Source: Hypsibius dujardini (lineage: Eukaryota > Tardigrada > Eutardigrada > Parachela > Hypsibiidae). Taken from it: a stretch of 64,000 bases of DNA. Below, one piece after another: positions 20,920 to 32,488 of this stretch; positions within the stretch are counted from its first letter, which is position 1; every line of letters begins with the position of its first letter. Location of the stretch: positions 1 through 64,000 of the forward strand of contig LRSR01012042.1 of the NCBI GenBank assembly GCA_001579985.1, given 5' to 3'. The translations under genes and the position numbers were made by a program. A model generated the notes under the pieces. That model was not told the origin of the DNA. It was given only the letters and a program-made list of their open reading frames with translations, and did no database searches.

Positions 20920-22917
20920 TTGTCTAAAGCGTTCAATTTTGGTTATTTAGTTCTTCATATATTTGGCCCCACCTTTTCGTCTTGGACACCTAGTTCTTTC
21001 GTCGTTTGTTTGATGTTCGCATGTGTATTTTCTAGTGGCACCTTTTTTCTGTTTGGGTCAGTTTTTTGCCTTTTTTTTACGAGAGGAGCTTTGCCTGTTG
21101 TTTTTGTTTATGACTGATTGCCAAAAGATATTTAACGGGTAGAGCTGTTTACAGTTTGCCAACTTGGAGATCGTTTCTGCGTTTTGCGTAGTTTTTTTCC
21201 TGTTTGTTGTCATTCCATAAATCTGCTCTAACGGGTTTTCGATTGTGATCGGTTGAATGCATGCATGATGTAGCACAAGTTTGTGTTTCGTCGTTCTGAA
21301 TTTTGGACCGCGTAAATCTGGATCATTTTGGTATCTTCCTACATACACCGAACATCTCTCAACAGTGGGATTATTCAAGAGATGCTACTTGATCTGTCCA
21401 CAATAGGCCTAGTTTGCATTATGCGCTGAGGACGTTCTTCCCGCTTGCGACTTGGTGAGGGAGACAGTTTTCACGTTCGCTGGGGAGAAAACTTCGCTTT
21501 TATTCTTGTCACGGTCACAAGGCCATGCGACGTTCGATCTTGATTTCAGATATGAGCTCATACTATATGTGAACCTGTGATTTCATAGACTGCATAACAG
21601 ATCTTTGACATACTCCGTGCTTCATGTGGGAACCATGTTCCTTTGGCAAGTAAACGCTTTGCATTCGCTAAAGACACGTCCACTACTTGTTCCTATATAA
21701 ACACTTGATTTGGGCTTGGGCCGATAAGTATTAGCGTTCTGTAGTTTTTGCTGCTGGATTCTCTGTAGTCGTTTCGAACCCCATAAATCATTTCCAATTC
21801 CATATTCCCGTTTAGTAGATACATGATGCATATAGTGCAGAGTTGATCAGTTCACATGATACAGAAACAGATAGGTGACACTCTATCGTTGATTAATTTT
21901 CTAGGAGGCTCCAAAATTTTGGATGTTGAACATGCCTGAATAAAAAATGCTTCGCAGTATCACCATTTACCTCTAGGGTTAATTGTTATAGAATCGCACT
22001 ACAAAAACTGTGCACATAACGTCATTTTTCAGAGTTGCGTGTAGCTGCTGCCTTTATAAAAATACAAAACAGGCAACAAATATTTTTTAATTTGATTCGG
22101 CTCAGATAGCATTCTTTTTGTGGCATTGGATTCACGCTCAAAATTTCTGAAATTTCACATTTTTCTTCTATTCGAATTAGACTATTACAGGCGCAATCTA
22201 CTACTTAACATCGTAAAATTCCAAATTTTTAACGTCAAAAATTTGAATTTATCGCGATAAAATCTAAAGACGTGTAATTTTACCGCGGTATTTTTTAACC
22301 GCAGTAATTACCTTACCGCGCCAACACTAAATCAGACTATGGATCAATTCATTCGCTGGATTTGCTCTTAGTTATTGTTCGGTTTTACTTGTACCGGTTG
22401 ATTACATGAGAGATTTCTTGTAAACGGTATATCGCACGGTATAGCGGTACAGTATAAAAACCTCTCTCGGACTTCAGTTCAGTTTTCTATACTGTAACGC
22501 TGTACCATGAGATATACCGTTTGTAAGAACTCTTTATTATTCCCAGAGGACGCTGTATCTGCTGCCTTCCTTGCTAATCCTAGCCGTGATTGATCCTTTG
22601 TGATTCCGGCGCTGGAAAGGTAAAAGCTTTGGGATAAATTAATTGTATGTGAAGCTAAAAGATTCAGACATGCCAGATATTGCATTAAGGCTCTTCAAAA
22701 GGTTAGGCCAACCTTTGTGATAAAAGATTCTTTCAGCTAGCTTCCCAATCCATTCAATTTCTGGAAAAAGGACAGAAGATGGATTAGACTAATTGACTGA
22801 ACCAGTTCGTACTCCACTACAAATTAGCCTTGCGATAGAGTCAAATTTGACACGATAATTACCACCCTAGTGTTACATTCCATCTTCATCGGCAAGTCAA
22901 CCTCTGAACATTTGAAA
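20920..22917. other. Upstream region of the receptor gene, shared with 33053-34195
   Basis: From about 21271 the sequence matches 33053 onward with many small gaps, up to the receptor start codon. It contains repeated AACCGC(G)GTAATTAC-like palindromic stretches near 22270-22320. No gene is recognised. It probably includes the promoter, but no clear TATA box is assigned. Confidence 0.5.
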
Positions 22918-25202
22918 ATGGCGCTCTCACCCCAAAACTTGTCAGCAACTTCTGTGCTTCTCAACCGGACGGAAATCTGTAACATCACTCAAGCAGACAT
23001 AATCGCATCACAATTAACTCCAGGAATCCTCGGTGCCTTAATTATCCTAGCCCAGCTCCTAAATCTCGTTGTGTTTAAATTCTGGCGCCGGAAAGACCAT
23101 TACATGCTCTTCCATATTTCACTTGCCATCAGTTCACTCCTCGAAGGCTTTTCTCTCATATTTAGCATCATTCTTCGTTATCAAGTTCTCAACGAACCGA
23201 TAATTTTGCTAACAAAGATCTTGGTGTTTGCGTTGACCCATTTCGCCAATTGCTCTGCGTTTTTTGCCATTTTCAGCATAAGCATTGATCGTTGGCTATC
23301 TGTTGAATACCCCGTTTTCTATCGAACAACCGTTTCTCGACGGAAAATTGTCCTATTTATCCTCGGTCCAATCTGGATGGGTTCATTTGTGATTGTCGTT
23401 GCAGGTGACTGATACTTTTCATTATCTGCTCTAAACTTAAATTGGGTTAAATTAATACGTAGATGAGACCTAGGCGCATGATCATCAATTGGCTACACGC
23501 AACTACTTTATATTTCTATTAATCGAAAATAAAATTTCATAGCAAACAAAATAAATTCTGTTCTTTCAGCAAGTAAATAATTTCTGTTCAATTTTTTATT
23601 TTTTGCACAATAGTTTCAGGGAACCACCAGGTGCGGGAATCATTTTTGCACTTAGCTAGAAGCGTGCGTGTGCACAAAGTTCTTAGTAAAAACAAATCTT
23701 CACCACATCGCTGAGTACGCCATTCATTTTCGCGTATTTGGGTCGGTTTTCAAGTGAATTGTAGTGAAGGAAGATTTTTATTTGCACTTCGCGTCAAGAG
23801 TCATGTAAAACCAACGTGTCCGAAAATGGGTTTTTCTTGTCGGTAGTTTAAACTAAACAAATTCGTGCGACGCGGAGTTTAAACGAATTATCAAACGGTA
23901 AAACGAAATGTATGTCATAATTATTTTAATTACACAAACAAACAAAAATTAAATACGAAAAGTCGAAAATTCGAGCGACGGTGCGTGCCGTTGTCCGTGG
24001 CGCATAGTTAGATTCTTGTTACTTTTGCCTTGCTTGAGTTCGCACCATTTTTACTAGTTCAGTTTGGGTTGAAATTAAGATTTGTGATTTTCTAGTGATT
24101 GAGATTTTAGTTTGTGTACTAACCACGTCAAAAAATTTCAAAAAAATATTTCTGCGTTTTGCTGATGACGATCCCCTCGGCAAAGTGAACTTCGTCGTAA
24201 ACAATGCGGCCTATGTAAGAATGCATGGGTCAGTTTCGATCAGCTTCAGTCTTATTATTTGGACATTTTTGCAAGTAATTTCACCTCAGAACAAAGTATA
24301 TAGATGCAAAAATATTAAAAAGTATCGATTGGTGAGATCCCATAGCTCTTCGATGTAGAATTTTCAAGTTCATGTCAGTCAAATCTAGGACATCGCTGAA
24401 GGATGGTGATCTTCCCTAATTCTCTTCTACTTCTCTGAGTAGCAGCCAAACACATTTCTATTTCCCATGAATCTTTGAATAAATGAAATTTCCAAACATT
24501 TAAGTGGCCATAAACTCTGGTGGGTCTATTATTCTGCCCACAGCGGCAATTCAAAAATTGTGCAAAAATGATTCCCGCATCTGGTACTGGAAATAAATTC
24601 TCCGGCAGTCAGTCAATAAGTCATGTGGAAGAACTATAATGTTTACTATCCCTACAGGTGATGTCATTTATTGGAGTGACATGGTAATTACATCTTGCAA
24701 CCATCAGATATTCTTCGCTCCGGAACACTTCGGTTACCAAATTTGGTTCATCGTTAAGGGTCCCATCGTTTTGCCGTTTCTCTTCATCAGTCAACTGCGA
24801 CTTTTAACCATTGCAATCACAATGAAAATGCGACCACGGCGTGGACGAGTGGTGTCCGTAGCAACAGTTCCGGATCCGGTAGACGGACACTACGTTATAC
24901 CAATATCACGCCCTCTGGCTGTGCGAAAAACTTTCAGCATAGTTTGGAGTACCGTTGTAGCGAGTATGGCCATCGTCGTCATCACTCTTATAATTAACGG
25001 TCCAGTTATAATTCTGAGACTTTTGGAGCTTTCGCCTGCTCTACCTGTTCTCCGATTTTTAATATATCTAGCGATGGTCAAACACGTCTACTCGCCTATT
25101 ATATATACCCTATTCTTCCCGGATTACCGTGTAGTTCTTACCCGATTGTTTCCAAAACACCCGAAGCGGACGTGCCCGTGGAAGATTGCGCCAGAATCAT
25201 GA
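22918..25202 (+). CDS. Orphan rhodopsin-like GPCR, two exons (copy A)
   Basis: Exon 1 is 22918-23404 and exon 2 is 24658-25202. The phase-1 intron starts GTGACT and ends TACCCTACAG-like (CCCTACAG), giving 343 residues. The N terminus has sequons NLS, NRT and NIT. Seven hydrophobic segments follow: TM1 near LGALIILAQLLNLVVF, TM2 near FHISLAISSLLEGFSLIF, TM3 ending ISIDRWLSVEYP (a DRY-like DRW), TM4 FILGPIWMGSFVIVVAG, TM5 VKGPIVLPFLFISQLRLL, TM6 FSIVWSTVVASMAIVVITL, and TM7 VKHVYSPIIYTLFFPDYR (an NPxxY-like SPxxY). It should act at the plasma membrane and couple to a G protein; no ligand can be inferred. The exon 1 and exon 2 frames are both open. A 960-bp element fills most of the intron. The paralogue at 34196 is closely similar. 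Confidence 0.85.
23626..24585. mobile_element. MITE-like element inside the GPCR intron
   Basis: Terminal inverted repeats of 26 bp, ACCAG(G/A)TGCGGGAATC continuing TTTTTGCAC, differ by one base. The paralogous intron at 34683-34973 is only 291 bp and lacks this block, so it is an insertion after the duplication. Target duplication is not clear, and there is no coding capacity. It ends about 70 bp before the splice acceptor. Confidence 0.8.
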
Positions 25203-25909
25203 GATGCAGAAACCTCAATCACGGTTGGCGCCACCATCGCACTCGGAAAGGTTCTCGGATCGTCTATTTGATTCTAGGAATGTTCCAATCTTATATATGT
25301 GACCATTACATTACCTGTGCATGTCTTTATCTGAAATTAAAGCCCTTCTTATGTTTGGTCTTGACATTTCTTGTGTGACAATTTCGATGTAATATTAACT
25401 ATTCAAGCTCTCCGAAATTTTCATTTAAACCGCTAATGCCTAATGTCGACAAATGACGGCCTGTCCAAATTTTCACGCCAAGCTCAGTCGAACGATTTTC
25501 TCTAACTTCGCCAACAATTCTGAGGATTGTTGTTTTACCTGAAAGTTAGAGAATATACTTTAGTCAGTTGCTGGCTGCTTGACCAAAGTTCGACAAAATT
25601 CCAGTCACAAGTTTTCCCTCATTTTTGCTGAATCAAGCTGACCACTTCTCAGCAAAAATATCATCTCAATCGGATTGGTGACGAGCAGGTGTCCATGTAT
25701 TAAATAAGATGTCCGTTGTTTGGTAAAAAAATGAATGTGACTGAATACTAAAGAAATTTATAATGACCATTGCGAGAAACAGTTTTCATCCACAAAATTT
25801 TGTTTTCAACTTTGAGGTAGTATAAACTAAAATTCGCTCGAAGACTGGACAACGCACACGTGCCTCTGTAAGAACGTAGATGTCCTTTTCTGCTTTGTCT
25901 ACTGGCTCT
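25203..25909. other. 3' flank of the GPCR gene, duplicated at 36320-37000
   Basis: The flank aligns with the region downstream of the 34196 receptor. No further gene is seen. Confidence 0.5.
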
Positions 25910-26093
25910 AAAAAGTTAATTGTAGAGCAGTCATCATTGAAATGACCCGCGTAATCCCGAGACAAACCGCCCACTCACCCTCCCCTCTAACTTCTGCCCT
26001 TAGCCTACCGTTACTCCATATGCTCAACGGTAACGGTTTGTCTCGGGATTACGCGGGTCATTTCAATGATGACTGCTCTACAATTAACTTTTT
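25910..26093. repeat. Perfect 60-bp inverted duplication
   Basis: Positions 25910-25969 and 26034-26093 are perfect reverse complements separated by 64 bp. In the duplicate at about 36990-37120 only the right arm is present, so the left arm is a new inverted copy placed in copy A. The extruded hairpin would be very stable. Confidence 0.9.
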
Positions 26094-26674
26094 ATTGCAT
26101 ATTAGAGCAATGCAATATTCCCTAGCCTGTCGAGTGGGGAACTTTCTGCACTGCAGACAAGAAGGCACTCACATGACTTGAGGGATTGCTAGCAAAATGA
26201 ATATTCCATGGCCCAATCCATTTAGGAATCGTTAATTTTGCACACCCATCATAAAGAACTGGAAAGGGTGGTTCCAACTCTGTGAAGGGAAGGTGTACCT
26301 GGTAGATTATTACTTATGCCTGGCATTCCTCAATGAAGGAACAGCGGAATAACCAACCAAGCAGAATAAATTGTGTAATTGATGAAAGACCTTTTAACCC
26401 TTTTGAAAAATGGAATAGCGCTAGAGTGGAATTTGAAAGATTTGAAATTTTAATTTGCCCACACGGCATGCCAAAACCCAAACAACGACCTACAAAGTAA
26501 CCTCGGCACAGCTGTACAGTTTTCGGGAAATGCTATACAGCTATCCATAATTTGTTTAATGCCATTTTAGACATACGCGAGAGCAAAATAGCAGTACGGA
26601 GAAATCACGGAAAATAGATCCAGGACACTGACAATCGGATAAAGACGGCGAACAAACCGAATTTAAAGGTCAAA
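26094..26674. other. End of duplication copy A
   Basis: Similarity to copy B continues to about 26410 (matching 37435) and then stops, just where the promoter of the third receptor begins in copy B. After that no gene is recognised. Confidence 0.45.
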
Positions 26675-27579
26675 GCTATTCGGCCGGAGTTTCTCCGGCT
26701 GAACAGCCAAGTCACTATCCAGCCGGGTTTTCTCCGGCTGAGCAGCCAAGTCACTATCCAGCCGGACTTTCTCCGGCTACATGGGCAAGCCACTAGTTGG
26801 CCTGCTCGGCCGGAATTTTTCACAATATGGGACCACCTGTCAATTTTGAAGCGAATTATTAGACTTGGTGAATTCCAGTGAAAAGTTTTCAGAAGCCGCA
26901 GAAACCTAGGAGTATATACCAGTTCCAAGGAGACTAATAGCGAGATCTCAATGACGACAACCCACGCGAACGAGATTTATAGAGAGTGTTCCAATTATCC
27001 TGCATAGCATTTCGCTTGAGTGTTTCCACAACGTTTTGCCTGCTCAATGGAGATGGGAAAAACTTTCCAAAACTGGGAAGAGTTTGAGCAGTTTTGGGAT
27101 GAATGGTGTAGGAAGACAGGTCTGGTCTTCATCATCATCATGAAAAATCATCATCGGCGAGACCTTAATTTTTCCTGCTCCTCAAAAACGTGGCGCGAGG
27201 CGACTGAATGTCCAAATAATTGCTCAAAAAAACGAGATCTTTAAGTGTTGATTAACCGCATAATTTTTCGATTATTCGCTAGTTTCTCTCCTTATTATTC
27301 GGTATTTATGTACGCCAAGTTAAGAGAAAGCCGACTTAGTGATTTGTCTGTATTGCTGGTAAAAAAAAACGGCTAAGCCGTAGTTGGCCTATTCAGCCGA
27401 GAAAGTCCGGCTGGATAGTGAATTAAAGCTGCTCAGCCGGAGAAAACCCGGCTGGATAGTGACTTAACGCTACTCAGCCGGAGAAAACCCGGCTGAATAG
27501 TGTCTTGGCTTTTCAGCCGTGAAAGTCCGGCTGGATAGTGACTTGGCTATTCGGCCGGAGTTTCTCCGGCCGAATAGCC
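26675..27579. mobile_element. Foldback element built of CCGG-hairpin minisatellites
   Basis: Inverted arms at about 26675-26815 and 27374-27579 consist of repeated 35-45-bp units. Each unit has a CAGCCGGAGAAAACCCGGCTG-type hairpin core (e.g. GCCGGAGTTTCTCCGGC) joined by GGATAGTGACTTGGCT. The outer ends match as AGCTATTCGGCCGGAG and its complement. The 550-bp middle has no clear gene. The layout resembles Foldback-type elements, in which the arms are themselves tandem repeats. Confidence 0.75.
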
Positions 27580-27834
27580 AGTTCCATATTTAAATCATAG
27601 AGGCGATCACGAAGGCCGAGTCATAATTCCATTCGAAAGGCTAAACAATTTACCTGTAGTCAAATTAACGTAACTAGAATACGTTTTGTTGCGATTTTCG
27701 TTGAATTCACTCTTGTCAGGAAGATTCTGCTGTTTGGTAGCAGTCCGGATCAACGCTGTAACAGCCCTGCAACATTGCGTACAAATTTCAAAACAGTCAT
27801 GTACACGCACGGCTTTAAGTCATTTGGGTATTCA

Positions 27835-27979
27835 CGGCCGATGACTTTCCACAGCCTCTTGCTTGAAAATGGCAGATGACCCAATCGGCTCCAGGATGCC
27901 GCAGTTGTCGGGCTGCATGGCACGCCGAATTTTCTCGCTCTTGTGAGCCACCTCCGCCAACTCCGGGAATCGGTTGTAC
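27835..27979 (-). CDS. Possible single coding exon, family not recognised
   Basis: On the minus strand a pyrimidine-rich tract ending CCTCTTGCAG precedes an open segment reading YNRFPELAEVAHKSEKIRRA, then MQPDNCGILEPIGSSAIFKQ, before a GTGAAT donor-like site at its end. The composition is more GC-rich than the flanks and looks coding. No partner exon was found within the window. A fragment captured by a transposon is equally possible. Confidence 0.25.
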
Positions 27980-28059
27980 CTGCAAGAGGCGTAACGAACA
28001 TTTAGCGGGAGGAAGTTTAACTTCTGATAAAAATAAGGCCAAAGCTGCGAGCACGGGGA

Positions 28060-28979
28060 TTTACGGGCATTTTCTGGGGGCGAGGGACTTTTATTTAACT
28101 TTTGTCGTATTGCGATGCTCTGAGGAAGCTGCAGCAGTATTGGTTTTAATAGGACTTGTTAGTACGTTTTTCGGTATAGACATTGTGATGCCAAAATGGT
28201 ATTGTGGCATTTAAATTCAAGTTCTAACAAAACAAAGTTTTTTCATTAATCGGCCTTCGGAACGGTAGTCAGAGCCATACGATAGATTCGTCAGGAAATG
28301 GGTCAAATACTTTTCAAAAACAGCAAAACTGGCAAAACTTAGGGATTAATTTCATTATGAAGCGCTAAAATTTACGCAACAGGGACGTTTAAGCAATCAC
28401 GGGGTGTGGCCTCTCTTACGGTTAATTTCTTACGCTACTGCCTGAAGTAAGGGGCAATGGGCCTTAAGTTTCGCCGTAAGAACGGAATAAGAAAATTTCT
28501 AAGGCTCTCATTCGGAGAAGTAGAATGGTTTCCTTGAAATTTTCTGCTCTTGTGCCTTACGCCTAGATCCTTAAACATTCAGTCGTAAGCGTAGACTTAG
28601 CGGGCCTTACGCCTAAGTTAACGTTACGCTTACGCCGGTTTGCTTAGACGTCTCTAACGACTCTGTAAATTGTACTTTAACATTTTAAATTCAGAAACTC
28701 GTGTCAAAACCTGTTCCCTTAGAAAATCAATCAATTAGATAAGGGAGGTTACGACAAACTGACAGACCGACAAACAAACAGACAGAAACAGACAGGCAGA
28801 CAGACAAGCACTCGTGTGTTGTAATATGCGTGGTAATCTCCCCTTAGAAGGCTGAATCAGAGGTACGAGATTACTGGAAAGAACAGCTGCATAAGTTGGC
28901 ATATCTGCTAGGATTGTTTGCTGTGTGGGCACCCTCCATTTAAACAAATGAACAAGCATTGTCTAGACAGATAAAACAG
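28060..28979. other. Intergenic, with reiterated CTTACGCC words at 28410-28640
   Basis: Between 28410 and 28640 the words CTTACGC, GCCTTA and CGTAAG recur on both strands, much as CGCTA recurs at the ends of the hAT element. This may be the remnant of another hAT-like non-autonomous element, but no ends or duplication could be placed. A short GACAGA-rich stretch follows at 28758-28805. Confidence 0.35.
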
Positions 28980-29722
28980 CATTTCTACAAGCAACTGCCT
29001 GGAGGCAGTGTAGATTACGGGACTCCGATTAGGTACGTGCAGAAAATGCAGAACTGGGTCCAGATCTCCTCAAGCATTCTTGTTATAACGGTGCATGCAT
29101 ATCTATGAATGATGCACACAAAAATACGCAGCTCAGCTCCCTTCCAAACCAGTCGGCTATTTAAAAAAAAAAACAAAAATAAATGGCGCAGCAGTGTGAA
29201 AGCGGTTGTACTTATCCTCACTTCCGGGAGAATAGAAATACACGTGCATGTATGCATCGCCCACTTTTCGCAGAATACTTGTTTCAGTGTCATACTTTAT
29301 GAACCAGCTTGGGCCTAATATGATATGTAAGAAAGGAGAATTTCAACGGTCAAATTGTCCAACTTGGAACCAGCGCTGAACTGAATTGTAAACTCTCCGC
29401 AATTCAACGAGATAAGCAACTTTAGACAAATGCATTATACGTACCGGGTAGTATGTTGGTATCGCATGCAGGCATGTCTGCCACATATCATGGGAAGTTG
29501 ATGTATAAATTGTTTTTGAACCCAAGTGCCGATCAACGTCGAGGTCAGAAGAACACAAGCAGGCAAAGATGTCGATTATTCATTTTTATTTTTATTGGCT
29601 ATTTATCAGTGTTAAAATAGTAGTTAAAATACGAGTAATAGTGTAAAAGTAGAACGAATACCAAAAATAATCGATTGGGACGGAAAGCCTCACTCTTTAG
29701 TGGTGGCCTGAGAAACGACCTA
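28980..29722. other. Downstream flank of kinase block K1
   Basis: The sequence from about 29095 to 29560 matches 52080-52690 and 57085-59290, the flanks of kinase copies K2 and K3. It therefore marks the duplicated kinase unit. It has no recognisable intact gene and serves as the empty site for the insertions in the other copies. Confidence 0.6.
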
Positions 29723-31470
29723 CTAGCTTCGTCCCCCAACCGCTTGAACCAGACGAGCAAGTCCGGCTACCCGCGGACGCTTCTCTGCTTCCTTTCGCAA
29801 GCACTCAGCCAAAATATGGCTTAGTTCCGAACCAAGGCGTGTCTTGGCGTCCGATTGGTCAAAATATGCACCGTTTTCTACTTGCTTAAAGGATTTCATC
29901 TTGTTGCTGGAATCGACTATTATCGTTCCGTCTGCAGTTTTGTACTGGAACTGCCCTCTTCCCACCATCTCCAACACCGTGCATCCGACGCTCCAGATAT
30001 CGCTCGCTCTTCCAATGCGCGTTGAAAATGCCTTATCCTCATCATCAATGTCCGAGGCGTAGACTAACATCTCCGGCGACATATGGAGAAGGGTACCCTG
30101 TTTGGCCTTCAAACCCCCGTTTGTTTTACCCCCAACCAAAATGTGGAGATTTTCCATGTCACCCAGTTTGCAGATAGCTTGGTCTTGTGTCAAAAAAGAT
30201 GTTTATACCTTTAATGTCGCCGTGGAAAATGGGAAAGGGGCGTTTGCGTAGGTACTGCACAGCGGATACTATATACCGGAGGCACTCCAAAATATCCGCT
30301 TCACTTAACGCGGTTAATCGAGAACGTTCATTCAGTGTTTGGAAAAATTGGAAGCTTCGTAAATTACAGTTAAATAATTTGGTTGGTACTTGAGTTAAAT
30401 TTTCCTTTTTCGAAATTCCAAAATATAATAACCTGGATACCTTCACAATGCTCCATGAGTACGCCCGTTTGAGGGTTTGGCAGGTGGTTGGGACCGAATG
30501 GGAGTCGACCGATAGCCAGATACTTCATCATGGCAGGGTGTTCTAGTTGCAAGAGTAGCGTCTGCTTTTTTACAACAATCCCAGCGCTGTCGAGAACCTT
30601 CAATGCCAAATCTGGCATTGAAGGGTCTCTCCTTTCCTATCAATATTCTCCCACACCCCGACGAATGCCAACGTTGAGCATGTCGCTCCCTTTGACCTTG
30701 ACAGAGTATTCCGTAGCCATCATTACCAATAACTAAGCCCCATTTAAAGTAAAGCGTTCGCTCATTTTCATCCGGAGCCATTTCGTATGACAGGTATGAC
30801 ATCATCGTGTTTGCTATTGAGGGTGCTATTGTGCATACTGCATCTCCGTAACGATGAACTTCGTCAAGTCTTGGCAGTAAGGTAAAGTTTTGGATCTCGC
30901 TCAAAACATTCTGACAGAGTAGACGAATTATTTTTGGTACACTAGCAGGAATGAAAGGTTTACCTTTGTTTTGCATTAATTTAAGCCAGTCGAAGAATGG
31001 GAGACGGTCGGCCAATAGAATCCCATTCCGATCGACGAACTGAATATAGCTTTGGGTCATCATGTCCAGCACAACACATCCAAAACTCCAAATATCCATG
31101 TTTGGTTCACGATTAACAGCCGGAGCGGCATACTCACAATAATGAAGGAGATCCGGGTGTATATAATTACGTCGAGGGATATCTGGATAGTTTCGGAAAA
31201 ACTCATTGAGTTTTTCTAGAAGGAACTAAACCAATCCAAAATTTTGACGCAGATACGGTCTGGCACGACAGTAATAGAGGAACCCTGAAGGTCACCAACT
31301 ACATACGGGGGATCCTGATTGTGAAGATAATTTAGTGCGTCTAATAGCTGAAGGGTGTAGGTGATGATTTGATTGACGTCCAAAAGAACCTCCTGACAGA
31401 CGTCTCGCAATACGGATACGGGTAATTGTTCTAGAGAAGCAAAAACAGTGACATTATGCATAACAGGGTA
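29723..31470 (-). pseudogene. Dual kinase-domain protein K1 (MEKK-like), 5' truncated and broken
   Basis: Read on the minus strand. Domain 1 begins inside its N-lobe at the junction with a receptor pseudogene (about 31470). It has DALNYLHNQDPPYVVGDLQ (VGDL where active kinases have HRDL), VKILDWFSS (DWF for DFG) and NREPNMDIWSFGCVVLDM. Domain 2 has a degenerate glycine loop (IGNDGYGI), LALKVLDSAG, EHPAMMKYLAIGRLPF, PFPIFHGDIKG (HGD for HRD), KLGDMEN, LHMSPEML and ASDIWSVGCTVLEMVGRGQF. DIWSVGCTVLEM, HxDIKG and MSPE are typical of MAP3K/MEKK kinases. At least three frame changes are present, including one in a T-run in the HGDIKG exon. Both domains lack the standard HRD and would be pseudokinases even if whole. 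Confidence 0.75.
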
Positions 31471-32488
31471 ACCTAGGACGAGAAACTGGCGATCCCGCTG
31501 CCAGGCTTCCTCCTCGGTGCGCTTCACCAATCTCATCGTATTCAAGCTTTGGCGCAACCCGGACCCCAACGTATTCTTCCACATCTCCGTCGCCCTCAGC
31601 TCCCTTCTGGCCGGCATCTCACTGCTCTCTGGCAACTTCCTCCCCTATCAAAACTTCACCCCATTAGCTATCTGGTTAACCAAGCTCTTGGGCGTGGTCC
31701 TCCTCTACTTTGCTGACTGCTCCGCGCTTTTTGCCATCTTTTGCATCAGCATAGACCGCTGGCTCTCCGTGAAGTATCCTGCAAAATATCGCTCGCATGT
31801 ATTGCGGCAAAAAATCCTTTTCGTCATAATAGTACCTATTTGGACAGGCTCGACTTTGATAGTTTCCGCTGGAACGATCCGATACTGGGACGACTTGTTC
31901 ATCGCACCGTGCAGCTATTGTAAACTCTTCGTTCCGCAAGGTGCTGCTTATACCGTGTGGAGCTTTGTCAAGGGTCCGATCGTATTGCCGTTTCTGTTCA
32001 TCAGCCAACTTCGAATCCTCATCATCGGGAGCTCGTTGAAGCTCCGGCTGTGGCGAGGAAGAGCCATTTCTGCCTCGGTAGCTATCCAAGAAGTACGACC
32101 GCAAGCCGGTGTACTGCCGAGTCGTGGGGCTTCCCGAGCAAGGGCGAATCACACGACTTTTCGCATTGTCTGGGACTTGATGTTAGCCAGCATGGCGGTT
32201 GTAATAATTACTCTGGCAATTAATTGTCCTTTCCTTATTTTCGCTTGGGTGGAGAGGTCACATGTTTCGGGAACGGGAAGGGCGTTCGTATAACTCTCGC
32301 TGGTGCAGAGCTGCTACTCGCCGCTGGTTTACGTAGCGTTATTTCCTCAATACCGAGCTGTGCTCATGCAGGCTAGCAGAAGCCTAAGGCGCCACATTTT
32401 CGATCAGTGGAGCATCGATGCTAGCGCGGAGCCTGCACATCAAGCTCAGCCGTCATCACGTCTCGATGTCTGTAGTCATTCTGTCTAA
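31470..32488 (+). pseudogene. Intronless GPCR pseudogene joined to kinase block K1
   Basis: Receptor sequence starts abruptly at GAGAAACTGGCGATCCCGC (EKLAIPLPGFLLGAL), equivalent to residue 22 or so of the copy at 7806. A 17-bp loss after GAL breaks the frame. The rest is open from TM1 (TNLIVFKLWRNPD) through TM6 (VVIITLAINCPFLIFAW), then meets a TAA at 32291 before TM7 (YSPLVYVALFPQYRAV). The tail ends near LDVCSHSV. No intron is present at the site used by the 34196 gene. It is close to the copy at 11872-12889, and its 3' flank also matches, so the two are duplicates. Confidence 0.85.
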
